Source: Tychonema litorale BBK16 | GTDB taxonomy: Bacteria; Cyanobacteriota; Cyanobacteriia; Cyanobacteriales; Microcoleaceae | Assembly: GCF_021648855.1 (NCBI RefSeq) | Contig: NZ_JAKJHX010000123.1 | Span: 1 to 14,502 of the forward strand | Direction of reading: 5' to 3' | Length of the DNA stretch: 14,502 nt | Shown here: in pieces, positions 1 through 6,814 of the stretch | Layout of the letters: each line of letters starts with the position of its first letter | Position numbering within the stretch: the first letter of the stretch is position 1 | The notes under the pieces: model-generated | What the model saw: only the letters and a program-made list of their open reading frames with translations | Told to the model about the DNA's origin: nothing | Databases searched by the model: none | Program-made: the position numbers and the translations under genes

Positions 1-2312
1 TTAACAATCAGATAACAGAAATTCCCGAAGTTCTGGGGAAACTGTCGAATTTGACGCAGCTTGACCTCATGAACAATCAGATAACAGAAATTCCCGAAGT
101 GCTGGGGAAAATGGAGAAGCTGCAACGATTGGATTTGCGGGGCAATCCGGTACCAATTCCGCCGGAAATTCTGGGAAAAAACTATCCTGGGGATGTGCGT
201 AGCATTCTCGATTTCTACTTCCAAACTCGCGACCCCAATGCTACCGAAGAACTCAACGAAGCCAAACTTTTGATTGTCGGCGAAGGCGAAGCGGGCAAAA
301 CCACCCTAGCAAACAAACTCCTCAACCCCAACTACCAACTCAAAAAACTAGAACCCGCCACCGAAGGCATTGATGTCTTATCCTGGGAATTCCCCCAAGC
401 CAACGGCAAACCTTTCCGCGTTCACCTCTGGGACTTTGGCGGACAGGAAATCTACCACGCCACCCACCAATTTTTCCTCACCGAACGTTCTCTGTATGTC
501 CTCCTCGTCGATAACCGCCGCGAAAACCGCAACCTCTGCTACTGGCTGAGTATCATTGAACTCCTCAGCAAGGGCAGTCCCGTCTTCCTCGTCTACAACG
601 AAAAACAAGACATCTGCTGCGAAATTAACCTCTCCCAACAGCGGCGTGACTTTCGCAACCTAGAAAAAGATTTTGCTACCAATCTCGCCAGCAATCGCGG
701 ACTTGAACCCCTCCAACGCGCCCTGCAAAACCGCATCGCCACCCTCGAACACATCAGTACGCCCATCCCCAAACGCTGGGCAAATGTCCGCTATGTTTTG
801 GAAAACTATTCCCAAGGCCAAACCCACATCGAAGTCGGTGAATTTTTCAACATCTGCGTTAGCCAAGGCTTCAAAAAGTCCGATCGACCTGCGATGCTGA
901 GTCTCAGCAAATACCTCCACGACTTAGGTATTATCCTGCATTTCCAAAAAGATTCCATCCTCAAAAAAGTAGTTATCCTGCGTCCCGAATTGGCAACTAA
1001 GGCTGTTTACAAAGTCGTCGGCAACAAAAAAGTCACCGACGATGGAGAAGTCACCGACAACGCAGAAATCATCGACAATTACGGGTATTTCACCCAGGAA
1101 AACCTCAAGCAAATCTGGCGCGACAGAGAATACCGAGACTTGCAAGACGAACTGCTGCACTTGATGAAACACTTCAAATTGTGTTACGAAATCCCCTGCA
1201 AACCCGGACAATACATCGCCCCGCAACTTCTCCCGCTCGAAACACCCAATTACGACTGGGACGACACCGATAACCTGATTTTGCGTTACGAATACGACTT
1301 CATGCCCAAAGGCATTATTACCCGCTTTATCGTAGAAATGCACTTGTTAATCTATCGCCCTCAATCCGATTTACCAAAGGGAAAGGGAGATATTGTCTGG
1401 CGCGATGGAGTCATCCTCGCCGACAATTACGCTAAAGCCGAAGTTATCGAGAATTACGACCAACGAGAAATCCGCATTCGAGTTTCCGGCAACCATAAAA
1501 AATCTCTTTTAGAGCGCATCCGCCACGAACTTTGGAAAATTCATGCTACTTATGACGATCGCCTAAAATATAAAGAATTCATACCCTGCAATTGTCACCA
1601 ATGCCAAGGCAGCCAAGACCCTCACCTCTACGATTTTGAAAAGCTGCGCCGCCGTTTGGACAATTACATCTATGAAGTTCAATGCGAAAAATCTTATCAA
1701 ATGGTTCAGGTGCGCCGCTTGATGGAAGATTTCCCGGATAATTTGCAACAATGGGAACAGAAAGAGCGACTTTCTGGAATCGATCGCTCCGATCCGGTAG
1801 ATTCTTCTGGAGAACCTCCCAAATCTCCACAAACTATTTACAACGTAAACTTAAATATGAACCCCCAAAATACTGAAGATTCTTCCCAAAACAACAACTT
1901 CCCCGGCGCACAAATCGGCAGCGTCGCGATCGCGAAGGAAGTGAAAGACAACGCCCAAGTAACAGCCTCTGGAGGGATTCACATCAATAATGCCAATACG
2001 GCTGAACTTCTGCAATTGATTTCATCGATGCGTCAAACCGTCGAGCAGTTTCCTGAAAATGTCCGCAATGATATAATTACCGATATCGAGGATGTCGAAA
2101 CTGAAATCAAGAAACCGGAAAACGAACGGAGTAAAACCCGATTAGGCAAACGCCTGACTGCTCTGATTGCAGCGGCTACTGCGATCGCGATTCAGATACC
2201 GGGTGCTATTGATTTGGCTAATAATGCGATCGATGTCGGCAACAAATTGGGTATTGAAATCCAGCTACCGCCAGCGCTAAAAAAGTTATGCAAGGCTGAC
2301 GCATCAGCCTAA
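1..2312 (+). CDS. Roco-family GTPase (LRR-Roc-COR), 5' partial
   Basis: The frame is open to the left edge (first full codon at base 3), so the N-terminus is missing. Residues here count from codon 51-53. LRR units of 23 residues (pattern LxxNNQITEIPEVLGKL) run to about residue 45. The Roc GTPase follows: P-loop GEGEAGKT at 77-84, switch II WDFGGQE at 127-133, and a G4-like NEKQD at 183-187 that is one residue longer than canonical NKxD. The COR region is about 230-560 and carries a CNCHQC cluster (513-518) plus Cys545. A low-complexity Asn-rich linker (about 595-650) leads to a helical segment (651-700) and a hydrophobic stretch (about 702-722). Roco proteins are dimeric GTPases in which COR mediates dimerisation; bacterial roles are mostly unknown. 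The tail could be a membrane or effector-association module (inference). The family call is firm; the cellular role is not known. Confidence 0.93.
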   Translation, partial: NNQITEIPEVLGKLSNLTQLDLMNNQITEIPEVLGKMEKLQRLDLRGNPVPIPPEILGKNYPGDVRSILDFYFQTRDPNATEELNEAKLLIVGEGEAGKTTLANKLLNPNYQLKKLEPATEGIDVLSWEFPQANGKPFRVHLWDFGGQEIYHATHQFFLTERSLYVLLVDNRRENRNLCYWLSIIELLSKGSPVFLVYNEKQDICCEINLSQQRRDFRNLEKDFATNLASNRGLEPLQRALQNRIATLEHISTPIPKRWANVRYVLENYSQGQTHIEVGEFFNICVSQGFKKSDRPAMLSLSKYLHDLGIILHFQKDSILKKVVILRPELATKAVYKVVGNKKVTDDGEVTDNAEIIDNYGYFTQENLKQIWRDREYRDLQDELLHLMKHFKLCYEIPCKPGQYIAPQLLPLETPNYDWDDTDNLILRYEYDFMPKGIITRFIVEMHLLIYRPQSDLPKGKGDIVWRDGVILADNYAKAEVIENYDQREIRIRVSGNHKKSLLERIRHELWKIHATYDDRLKYKEFIPCNCHQCQGSQDPHLYDFEKLRRRLDNYIYEVQCEKSYQMVQVRRLMEDFPDNLQQWEQKERLSGIDRSDPVDSSGEPPKSPQTIYNVNLNMNPQNTEDSSQNNNFPGAQIGSVAIAKEVKDNAQVTASGGIHINNANTAELLQLISSMRQTVEQFPENVRNDIITDIEDVETEIKKPENERSKTRLGKRLTALIAAATAIAIQIPGAIDLANNAIDVGNKLGIEIQLPPALKKLCKADASA
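3..140 (+). repeat. 69-bp tandem repeat coding for leucine-rich repeats
   Basis: Two consecutive 69-bp units (3-71 and 72-140) each code for one 23-residue LRR. The first 42 bases of each unit (3-44 and 72-113) differ at only two positions, while the rest has diverged, which suggests recent duplication or gene conversion of the consensus LRR core. The array surely continues left of the window. Confidence 0.85.
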
Positions 2313-2400
2313 AGAAACCGGGTTTTTTACCTAATCTGTCGGTAACAACCCAGGATTTTTGCCAAAAACCCGGTTTCTGACCCTACGCATCAGCCTAAAG
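2299..2400. repeat. 16-bp direct repeats bracketing a 15-bp inverted repeat
   Basis: The sequence ACGCATCAGCCTAAAG occurs at 2299-2314 and again at 2385-2400. The first copy contains the Roco stop codon (2310-2312). Between them lies a perfect 15-bp inverted repeat, AGAAACCGGGTTTTT at 2313-2327 against 2364-2378, with a 36-base loop. This has the look of a small palindromic element with duplicated flanks. It may also act as a transcription terminator for the Roco gene. The right arm stops six bases short of the second direct repeat, so a clean transposition footprint is not proven. Confidence 0.7.
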
Positions 2401-2435
2401 GGGCGATCGCACTGCATTTTCCCGCGATCGCCCCT
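2399..2435. terminator. HIP1-containing hairpin downstream of the Roco gene
   Basis: A perfect 12-bp inverted repeat, AGGGGCGATCGC at 2399-2410 and its complement at 2424-2435, encloses a 13-base loop. Each arm contains one HIP1 octamer. It is GC-rich and sits between the Roco stop and the Lon-domain gene, so it may end transcription, but there is no T-run after it. Confidence 0.4.
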
Positions 2436-2509
2436 GACCTCCCCCGGAATTGCCTCAAATCAGTTAAAGTAAAAAAAAGAAGCGCAAGTACCCTCACATT
2501 CGAGCGATA

Positions 2510-3151
2510 ATGGCATCCTCTTCCTCTGTAGCAGTTCGCGAACTCCCCTTATTTCCGTTACCGGAAGTGGTTCTATTTCCTGGTAGACCGCTTCCGCTGC
2601 AAATCTTCGAGTTTCGCTATCGAATCATGATGAATACGATTCTGGAGGGCGATCGCCGTTTCGGTGTACTCATGTGGGACCCTGAACAAAATAAAGTCTC
2701 TGGTGTCGGCTGCTGCGCCGAAGTAATTCACTGTCAGAGACTTCCCGACGATCGCCTGAAAATCATGACTTTGGGCCAGCAACGGTTCCGAGTCCTCGAC
2801 GCCGTTCGGGAAAAACCCTATTTAGTCGGTTTAGTAGAATGGATCGAAGACGAACCGCCGCAAAAAGACCTTAGATCTTTAAGTCAAGATGTCGAACAAT
2901 TGCTTCGTGATGTAGTTCGTCTCTCTAGCAAATTGATGGATCAGGCGATCGAGCTACCAGAAGACATTCCCAGTTTACCTACAGAGTTGTCCTATTGGGT
3001 CGCCAGTTACCTTTACGGTGCAGCCACAGAACAGCAAACTCTTTTAGAATTGCAAGATACTGCTGCTAGATTGGAACGCGAGACAGAAATTTTAACTTCT
3101 ACCCGTAATCACTTAGCGGCTCGGACTGCACTTAAAGATACATTTAAGTAG
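2510..3151 (+). CDS. Stand-alone Lon N-terminal (LON substrate-binding) domain protein
   Basis: This 213-residue protein matches the LON/PUA-like N-domain seen at the front of Lon protease. It opens with the hallmark RELPLFPLPEVVLFPGRPLPLQ (split here as ELPLFPLPEVVLFPG at 11-25, then PLPLQIFEFRYR at 27-38). Later come a GxRRFGVLMW-like strand (about 49-56), the LxxGxQRFRVL segment (87-97), and a helical C-terminal part (about 122-210). There is no AAA+ ATPase and no Ser-Lys protease domain, so it is not a protease. Such proteins are common in cyanobacteria, and their role is thought to be peptide or protein binding, not shown directly. The ATG at 2510 is preferred because an in-frame stop lies about 40 bases upstream with no other start. 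No good Shine-Dalgarno is visible. It is followed by repeats and a convergent gene, so it is probably monocistronic. Confidence 0.88.
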   Translation: MASSSSVAVRELPLFPLPEVVLFPGRPLPLQIFEFRYRIMMNTILEGDRRFGVLMWDPEQNKVSGVGCCAEVIHCQRLPDDRLKIMTLGQQRFRVLDAVREKPYLVGLVEWIEDEPPQKDLRSLSQDVEQLLRDVVRLSSKLMDQAIELPEDIPSLPTELSYWVASYLYGAATEQQTLLELQDTAARLERETEILTSTRNHLAARTALKDTFK

Positions 3152-3164
3152 TCCCATTTTTGTA

Positions 3165-3192
3165 GGCATGGGGCATGGGGCATGGGACATGG
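3165..3192. repeat. Heptameric tandem repeat, 4 copies (GGCATGG)
   Basis: Three perfect copies of GGCATGG and one GACATGG run head to tail just after the Lon-domain stop codon. It is the reverse complement family of the longer tract at 10683-10766. Seven-base tandem repeats are known in filamentous cyanobacteria. Confidence 0.85.
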
Positions 3193-3232
3193 GGCGATCA
3201 ACAGTTATTCAATTTTTCTTCCTTCTTCCTGA

Positions 3233-3304
3233 AGCGTCGCCCTGAGCGACGCTCCGCTCAGGATAAACTACGTCGAAGGGTCGAAGGGTCGAAGGGTCGA
3301 AAGG
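3233..3304. repeat. Competing hairpins plus 8-bp tandem repeat (TCGAAGGG)
   Basis: AGCGTCGC (3233-3240) pairs with GCGACGCT (3246-3253). The overlapping CCTGAGCG (3241-3248) pairs with CGCTCAGG (3255-3262). The two stems cannot form together. About ten bases on, TCGAAGGG is repeated three times with a fourth copy TCGAAAGG (3273-3304). The block lies in the convergent gap between the Lon-domain gene and the pentapeptide gene and resembles REP-type dispersed repeats. It could serve as a shared terminator. Confidence 0.7.
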
Positions 3305-3333
3305 CCCTTTTCCTGCTTCTTCCTTCCCCCATA

Positions 3334-3975
3334 TCAAACTTGTCGGACACAAAACTGTATCGCCCCGCTTAAAATTGCTCCATCTAAATTCGCCCCTTCC
3401 AGATTTGCACCACATAAAAATGCGCCACTCAGATTAGTGTCGCGCAAGTCAGCAAGTCTCAAATCAGCACCCTGAAGATTAGCTTCATACAAAAGTGCTC
3501 CTCTCAAGTTAGCTTTTTTTAAACTTGCTCCACGTAATTTGGCTTCAGTTAAATTCGCTTTTCTGAGGTCGGCCCGATCCAAGCAAGAATCTATCAGGTT
3601 TGATTCCATTAAATTTGCCCCTTGCAAAGATGCACCGGTCAAATTTACACTAATCATCTTAGCTACACTTAAGTTGGCATTTTCCAGGTTTGCTTCTATC
3701 AAATCAGCTCCTGTTAACCTCGCGAATGTTAGATCTGCTCCGCTCAGGTTTGCCCAGTTTAGTTGGGTCATTAGTAAGCAAGCATTCTTGAGGTTTACAC
3801 CGATTAAATTTGCCCAACTTAGATCAGCCAAAGCTAAATTAATCTCTTTCAAGTTGCTACAGGCGAGATTAATATGACTCAGAAAAGCTTCTTGTAAAGA
3901 AGCTTCTTTTAAGTTTGTTTCATGAAAATTTCTTTCCCCGGCAGCATATCGCTTCAGAAGTTCATCAGCATTCAT
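3334..3975 (-). CDS. Pentapeptide-repeat protein
   Basis: This 213-residue protein starts with a short lead, MNADELLKRYAAGERNF. From about residue 20 to 205 it is built of roughly 35 tandem A(D/N)LxX pentapeptides (for example ANLSGADLTFARLTGADLI). These are expected to fold as a right-handed quadrilateral beta-helix. It has no signal peptide or membrane helix, so it should be cytosolic. Its function is unknown; the same lead sequence is common in cyanobacterial pentapeptide proteins. The ATG at 3975 has a clear Shine-Dalgarno AAGAGG (complement at 3984-3989) eight bases upstream. It lies 53 bases after the pheA stop on the same strand, so read-through from pheA is possible. The C-terminal end (QFCVRQV) runs close to the repeat block at 3233-3304. 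Confidence 0.9.
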   Translation of the reverse strand: MNADELLKRYAAGERNFHETNLKEASLQEAFLSHINLACSNLKEINLALADLSWANLIGVNLKNACLLMTQLNWANLSGADLTFARLTGADLIEANLENANLSVAKMISVNLTGASLQGANLMESNLIDSCLDRADLRKANLTEAKLRGASLKKANLRGALLYEANLQGADLRLADLRDTNLSGAFLCGANLEGANLDGAILSGAIQFCVRQV

Positions 3976-4028
3976 CTTGCTAGCCTCTTAACTTTAATAC
4001 TTGGAAATATCATACTACTGACAGTATA

Positions 4029-4949
4029 CTACAGTACACTATAACAACCAAATATTTTTAAAGTTTCAGTATAGGTTTTGAGTTCTTCCAATGCCGATCG
4101 CACAAATGTTTGGCAGGCATTAGCTTCAACATCCATAAAGAAAATATATTCTCCGAGCGATCGCTTAGTCGGTCTAGATTCAATCCGGCTGAGATTAATT
4201 CCACGACTGGCAAATACTTGTAAAGGTTTTACCAACGCTCCTGGCATATTGGCAGGCACGCTAAAAGCTAGGGACGTATGGGTACAATTAGACGGTGAAG
4301 CATTGAGGAGCAACTTAGCAGGGGATTTTGTGATAGCTTTATTTGATGAGGGACGATCGGTTATTTCTACATTTTCCAGCTCTTCAACTCCCTTACCGAG
4401 TATCCAAAATCGAGTGTAATTGTCGGGATAATCATTAATCGGATGAGCTAACACTGGTAAATTGTAAAGTTGAGCCGCTCTTGGAGCAGAAATCACCGCC
4501 ACACTTGTATCATCCAGGTAATCCAACGATTCTGTGGTTGAATTCGCTGGAATTAACACAGCCGATGGGATAAACTGCCCTAACCACAACTGACACTGAG
4601 CTAGGGCTTGGGGATGAGAGTAAACTTTTTGAATCTCGTTAAAACTTTTAGCTTTTGAGATTAGGGCGTGGGAAATTGGCAAAACTAAGGCGTGTTGAAT
4701 ACGGAGCTGATCGAGTCGCCACAGGGTGTCCAAAGTGACAGTCACACTTCCTTCGATCGAATTTTCCACTGGCACAACTGATAAGTCCACCAGCCCTGTG
4801 GCCGATGCCTCTAAGGCCTGGGGAATGGTTGAATAAGGACACAGGGTGCATTCAGAGTTATTTTCTTTGGTTAACCACTGAACATAAGCCAGAGCGGCTG
4901 TTTCTGCATTGGTACCCACAGGGCCCAGATGTGCGATCGAAATTTTCAT
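4029..4949 (-). CDS. pheA: Prephenate dehydratase
   Basis: It converts prephenate to phenylpyruvate in phenylalanine synthesis. The stand-alone form seen here has no chorismate mutase domain. Numbered from the ATG, the catalytic part (about 1-188) carries LGPVGTNAE at 8-16, VVPVENSIEGSV at 58-69, and the essential NYTRFW motif at 177-182 (TRF at 179-181). An ACT domain follows (about 226-300) with PGALVKPL and ESRP (257-260), the residues tied to phenylalanine binding, so feedback inhibition is likely. The linker between the two (about 189-222) is somewhat long. The open frame extends to a TTG at 4952, but the ATG at 4949 is the better start (306 residues). It diverges from the DUF1997 gene with about 105 bases between starts. 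A pheA/DUF1997 neighbourhood is, from memory, frequent in cyanobacteria. Confidence 0.96.
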   Translation of the reverse strand: MKISIAHLGPVGTNAETAALAYVQWLTKENNSECTLCPYSTIPQALEASATGLVDLSVVPVENSIEGSVTVTLDTLWRLDQLRIQHALVLPISHALISKAKSFNEIQKVYSHPQALAQCQLWLGQFIPSAVLIPANSTTESLDYLDDTSVAVISAPRAAQLYNLPVLAHPINDYPDNYTRFWILGKGVEELENVEITDRPSSNKAITKSPAKLLLNASPSNCTHTSLAFSVPANMPGALVKPLQVFASRGINLSRIESRPTKRSLGEYIFFMDVEANACQTFVRSALEELKTYTETLKIFGCYSVL

Positions 4950-4980
4950 CAAAATTAATACCGGATGCGGGAAACTCAGT

Positions 4981-5011
4981 TTGACTTATGTCACTTTAAA
5001 ACGGTTATAGT
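4981..5011 (+). promoter_or_regulatory. Possible sigma70-type promoter for the DUF1997 gene
   Basis: TTGACT (4981-4986) and TATAGT (5006-5011) are good -35 and -10 hexamers, but the 19-base spacing is wide. A second TATACT at 5021-5026 and a third at 5036-5041 give alternative -10 sites. The region is the divergent gap between pheA and the DUF1997 gene. Confidence 0.35.
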
Positions 5012-5054
5012 TTATAAAGATATACTTACGAATCCTATACTTTAATCTCCTCTT

Positions 5055-5633
5055 ATGTATACCAGGTTTAATGCTTGCCAATCAGTTGAGATCGTCGTAC
5101 CAGAGGAACGGATTCCCATTCAACACTATCTGCGCCAGCCTAGGCGACTGGTGAATGCCCTAGTCGATCAAAGTCGCACACAGCAGTTAAGTGATGACTG
5201 TTTCCGGCTAAAAATGCGGCCGTTAGAATTTATGATGCTGAGCATTCAACCCACGGTAGACATGAGGGTGTGGGCGCTCTCCAATGGCACAATCAATCTG
5301 GAATCCGTCGCCTGTGAAATTCTAGGGGTAGACTATATCAACGATCGCTTTGCTTTGAATCTTAAAGGACAGTTGTCACCCCATCAAAGTTGCGGGGTAA
5401 CTTATCTCCAAGGAAAAGCAGATTTGGAAGTGCGAGTAGAGCTACCACCACCTTTTTGGCTGACACCCAAACCAATTTTGGAAGCAACGGGTAACGGTTT
5501 GCTCAAAAGTGTACTGCTGAGTGTGAAACAGCGATTGATGTACCAATTGCTCTTGGATTACCGTCGCTGGGCTGGTAACGAAACTGATGTTATGTTAACC
5601 GATCGCCCCAAAATCTTATCTGTAGAAGGTTGA
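5055..5633 (+). CDS. DUF1997 family protein
   Basis: This 192-residue protein has the features of DUF1997, a family found in cyanobacteria and plastid-bearing plants. Visible signs are the opening FNACQSVEIVVPEERIPIQHYLRQPRR (start FNACQSVEIVVPEE at 5-18), the LSDDCFRLKMRPLEFMML segment (45-62), SxxxxxW...TINLESVACEILGVDYI (79-95), and a C-terminal helix with LLKSVLLSVKQRLMYQLLLDYRRWA (from 149). No catalytic motif, signal peptide or membrane helix is seen. The biochemical function is unknown. An in-frame TAA at 5043-5045 makes the ATG at 5055 the only sensible start. The region upstream lacks a Shine-Dalgarno. It converges on the FHA gene ending at 5684, with 50 bases between. Confidence 0.85.
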   Translation: MYTRFNACQSVEIVVPEERIPIQHYLRQPRRLVNALVDQSRTQQLSDDCFRLKMRPLEFMMLSIQPTVDMRVWALSNGTINLESVACEILGVDYINDRFALNLKGQLSPHQSCGVTYLQGKADLEVRVELPPPFWLTPKPILEATGNGLLKSVLLSVKQRLMYQLLLDYRRWAGNETDVMLTDRPKILSVEG

Positions 5634-5683
5634 CACGTTTACACGCTCGTTTCCGGCATTGGGTGTATTCTCATCGCAACTGC

Positions 5684-6139
5684 TCAAAAATCACCAAAAT
5701 CGATTTGAGTCGATCTCCCATCTTCATCGTCGATTTCTTCACCGAAAGGTGAAAGAGTTTGATTCTCTGCGGAAGATTTCTCCTTGCTAGAGGGCGATGG
5801 CTGCGGTAGTCTCCTGGCTTTCTCCGGTTGCAGATTCGTCGCCTCCACCCGAATGCGGATAGAGGGCCCCGAATTGCCCAAACGAATCGTTATCCCATCC
5901 ACCACTAAGATTTGAGCGATCGGTTGATCCTCTATGTAAGTGCCATTAGCACCAAAATTAATAATTTCCCAGCCAAAAGGATTATTCCACAATTCTACGT
6001 GGTGGCGAGAAACGACAGCGCTGTAAATAATTACATCATTGTCGTTCGATCGACCGATCCGAACCACCGATTCGGATTCAAAACACCAACTTTGAACTGG
6101 GACAGACTGGATAGGATGGAGTAGGGTTAAGGTAATCAC
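5684..6139 (-). CDS. Small FHA-domain protein (paralogue B)
   Basis: FHA domains bind phosphothreonine peptides. The domain fills residues 1-100: IGRSNDNDV (28-36), SRHHVEL (44-50) and NFGANGTYIED (61-71) are the conserved loops that contact the phosphate and the +3 residue. A disordered charged tail (101-151) ends in acidic STQIDFGDF. It is a clear tandem paralogue of the gene at 6249-6731: both open MI(T/K)LTLLHP(I/L)QS and share most FHA positions, while the tails differ. The start is GTG at 6139 (complement CAC at 6137-6139), chosen by alignment with its paralogue. The partner kinase is not in the window. It is probably the last gene of the FHA group, though the 109-base gap could hold its own promoter. 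Confidence 0.88.
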   Translation of the reverse strand: MITLTLLHPIQSVPVQSWCFESESVVRIGRSNDNDVIIYSAVVSRHHVELWNNPFGWEIINFGANGTYIEDQPIAQILVVDGITIRLGNSGPSIRIRVEATNLQPEKARRLPQPSPSSKEKSSAENQTLSPFGEEIDDEDGRSTQIDFGDF

Positions 6140-6208
6140 TGATGTTAGAGAAATTTAGAAATAAGTAAACTACCGACTTTTGATTAACATCCGAATCCTG
6201 TTCACAGC

Positions 6209-6226
6209 CGATCGAAATTTCGATCG
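6209..6226. promoter_or_regulatory. Perfect 18-bp palindrome between the two FHA paralogues
   Basis: CGATCGAAATTTCGATCG is fully self-complementary with no loop. It lies about 70 bases upstream of the GTG start of the gene ending at 5684, which would suit a dimeric regulator's operator. No such regulator is known for it, and part of the sequence resembles HIP1-like CGATCG. Confidence 0.35.
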
Positions 6227-6248
6227 ACCCTGATACATTAATTTAATA

Positions 6249-6731
6249 TTATTCAGAAGAATAGCGAGTATTCTCTGCCTCCGTTAAATCATCCTCTTCC
6301 CTAGAAGTGCCAATTTCTTTTTGTTCGGGAATCGGAATCGTGATGATTTCCATCCCCTCTGAAGGAGCATAAATTGCTTGAGCATCCCTCGGATTGACGC
6401 TAATTTGTTGTGACTGGACTGAGGACTGATTGAGGACAACGTTGATTTGAATTTTCGGCCCCGATCGAGCCAAGTGAACGATCAGACCGTCCACAATTGG
6501 AATACTAGCGATCGGCTTACCATCGAGGTAAGTGCCATTCGTGCCTAAGTTAATCAGTTCCCAGTTTGTCCCTGTGCGCCGCAATTCTATATGACGACGA
6601 GAAACCACCGCACTAAAAAGAACGACGTGGCTTTCTGTCGATCGCCCAATGGAGACGACCTCTTCGTCTTCAAAGATCCAACTGCGGACGGGTATGGACT
6701 GGAGTGGATGTAGCAAGGTCAGCTTAATCAC
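6249..6731 (-). CDS. Small FHA-domain protein (paralogue A)
   Basis: This 160-residue protein has one FHA domain at residues 1-98. The key loops are IGRSTESHV (28-36), SRRHIEL (44-50) and NLGTNGTYLDGKP (61-73). The acidic, low-complexity tail (about 101-160) includes EDDLTEAENTRYSSE. It is expected to read phosphothreonine marks in the cytosol. The start codon is GTG (CAC at 6729-6731 on the plus strand); upstream the frame continues to about 6785 before a stop but holds no ATG or GTG, so GTG at 6731 is chosen. It is 83 bases after the zinc-ribbon FHA gene and 109 bases before its tandem copy, all on one strand, so an operon of three is plausible. A GTG start is shared with the paralogue. Confidence 0.88.
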   Translation of the reverse strand: MIKLTLLHPLQSIPVRSWIFEDEEVVSIGRSTESHVVLFSAVVSRRHIELRRTGTNWELINLGTNGTYLDGKPIASIPIVDGLIVHLARSGPKIQINVVLNQSSVQSQQISVNPRDAQAIYAPSEGMEIITIPIPEQKEIGTSREEDDLTEAENTRYSSE

Positions 6732-6814
6732 ATTGGCAGCAGTGAGTTTTGGTAGAGCACTTCGTTGATGCGGTTTTAGATTTTAGACTTTCTCTAGCCC
6801 AATCCAAACTCGAT

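Noticed and set aside
378..1343. Several minus-strand open frames (86-139 residues) inside the Roco gene
   Set aside because: They lie wholly antisense to a strong coding frame, are rich in shadow-like Val/Phe/Glu runs and match no family.
512..1563. Frameshift or decay in the Roco gene
   Set aside because: The frame is continuous with intact P-loop, switch II and COR; nothing suggests a break.
3175..3372. Plus-strand frame of 65 codons after the Lon-domain gene
   Set aside because: It spans heptamer and octamer repeats and overlaps the end of the pentapeptide gene; its sequence is repeat-derived.
4950..4952. TTG as the pheA start
   Set aside because: An ATG follows in the next codon and fits the family's usual start; the TTG adds only one residue.
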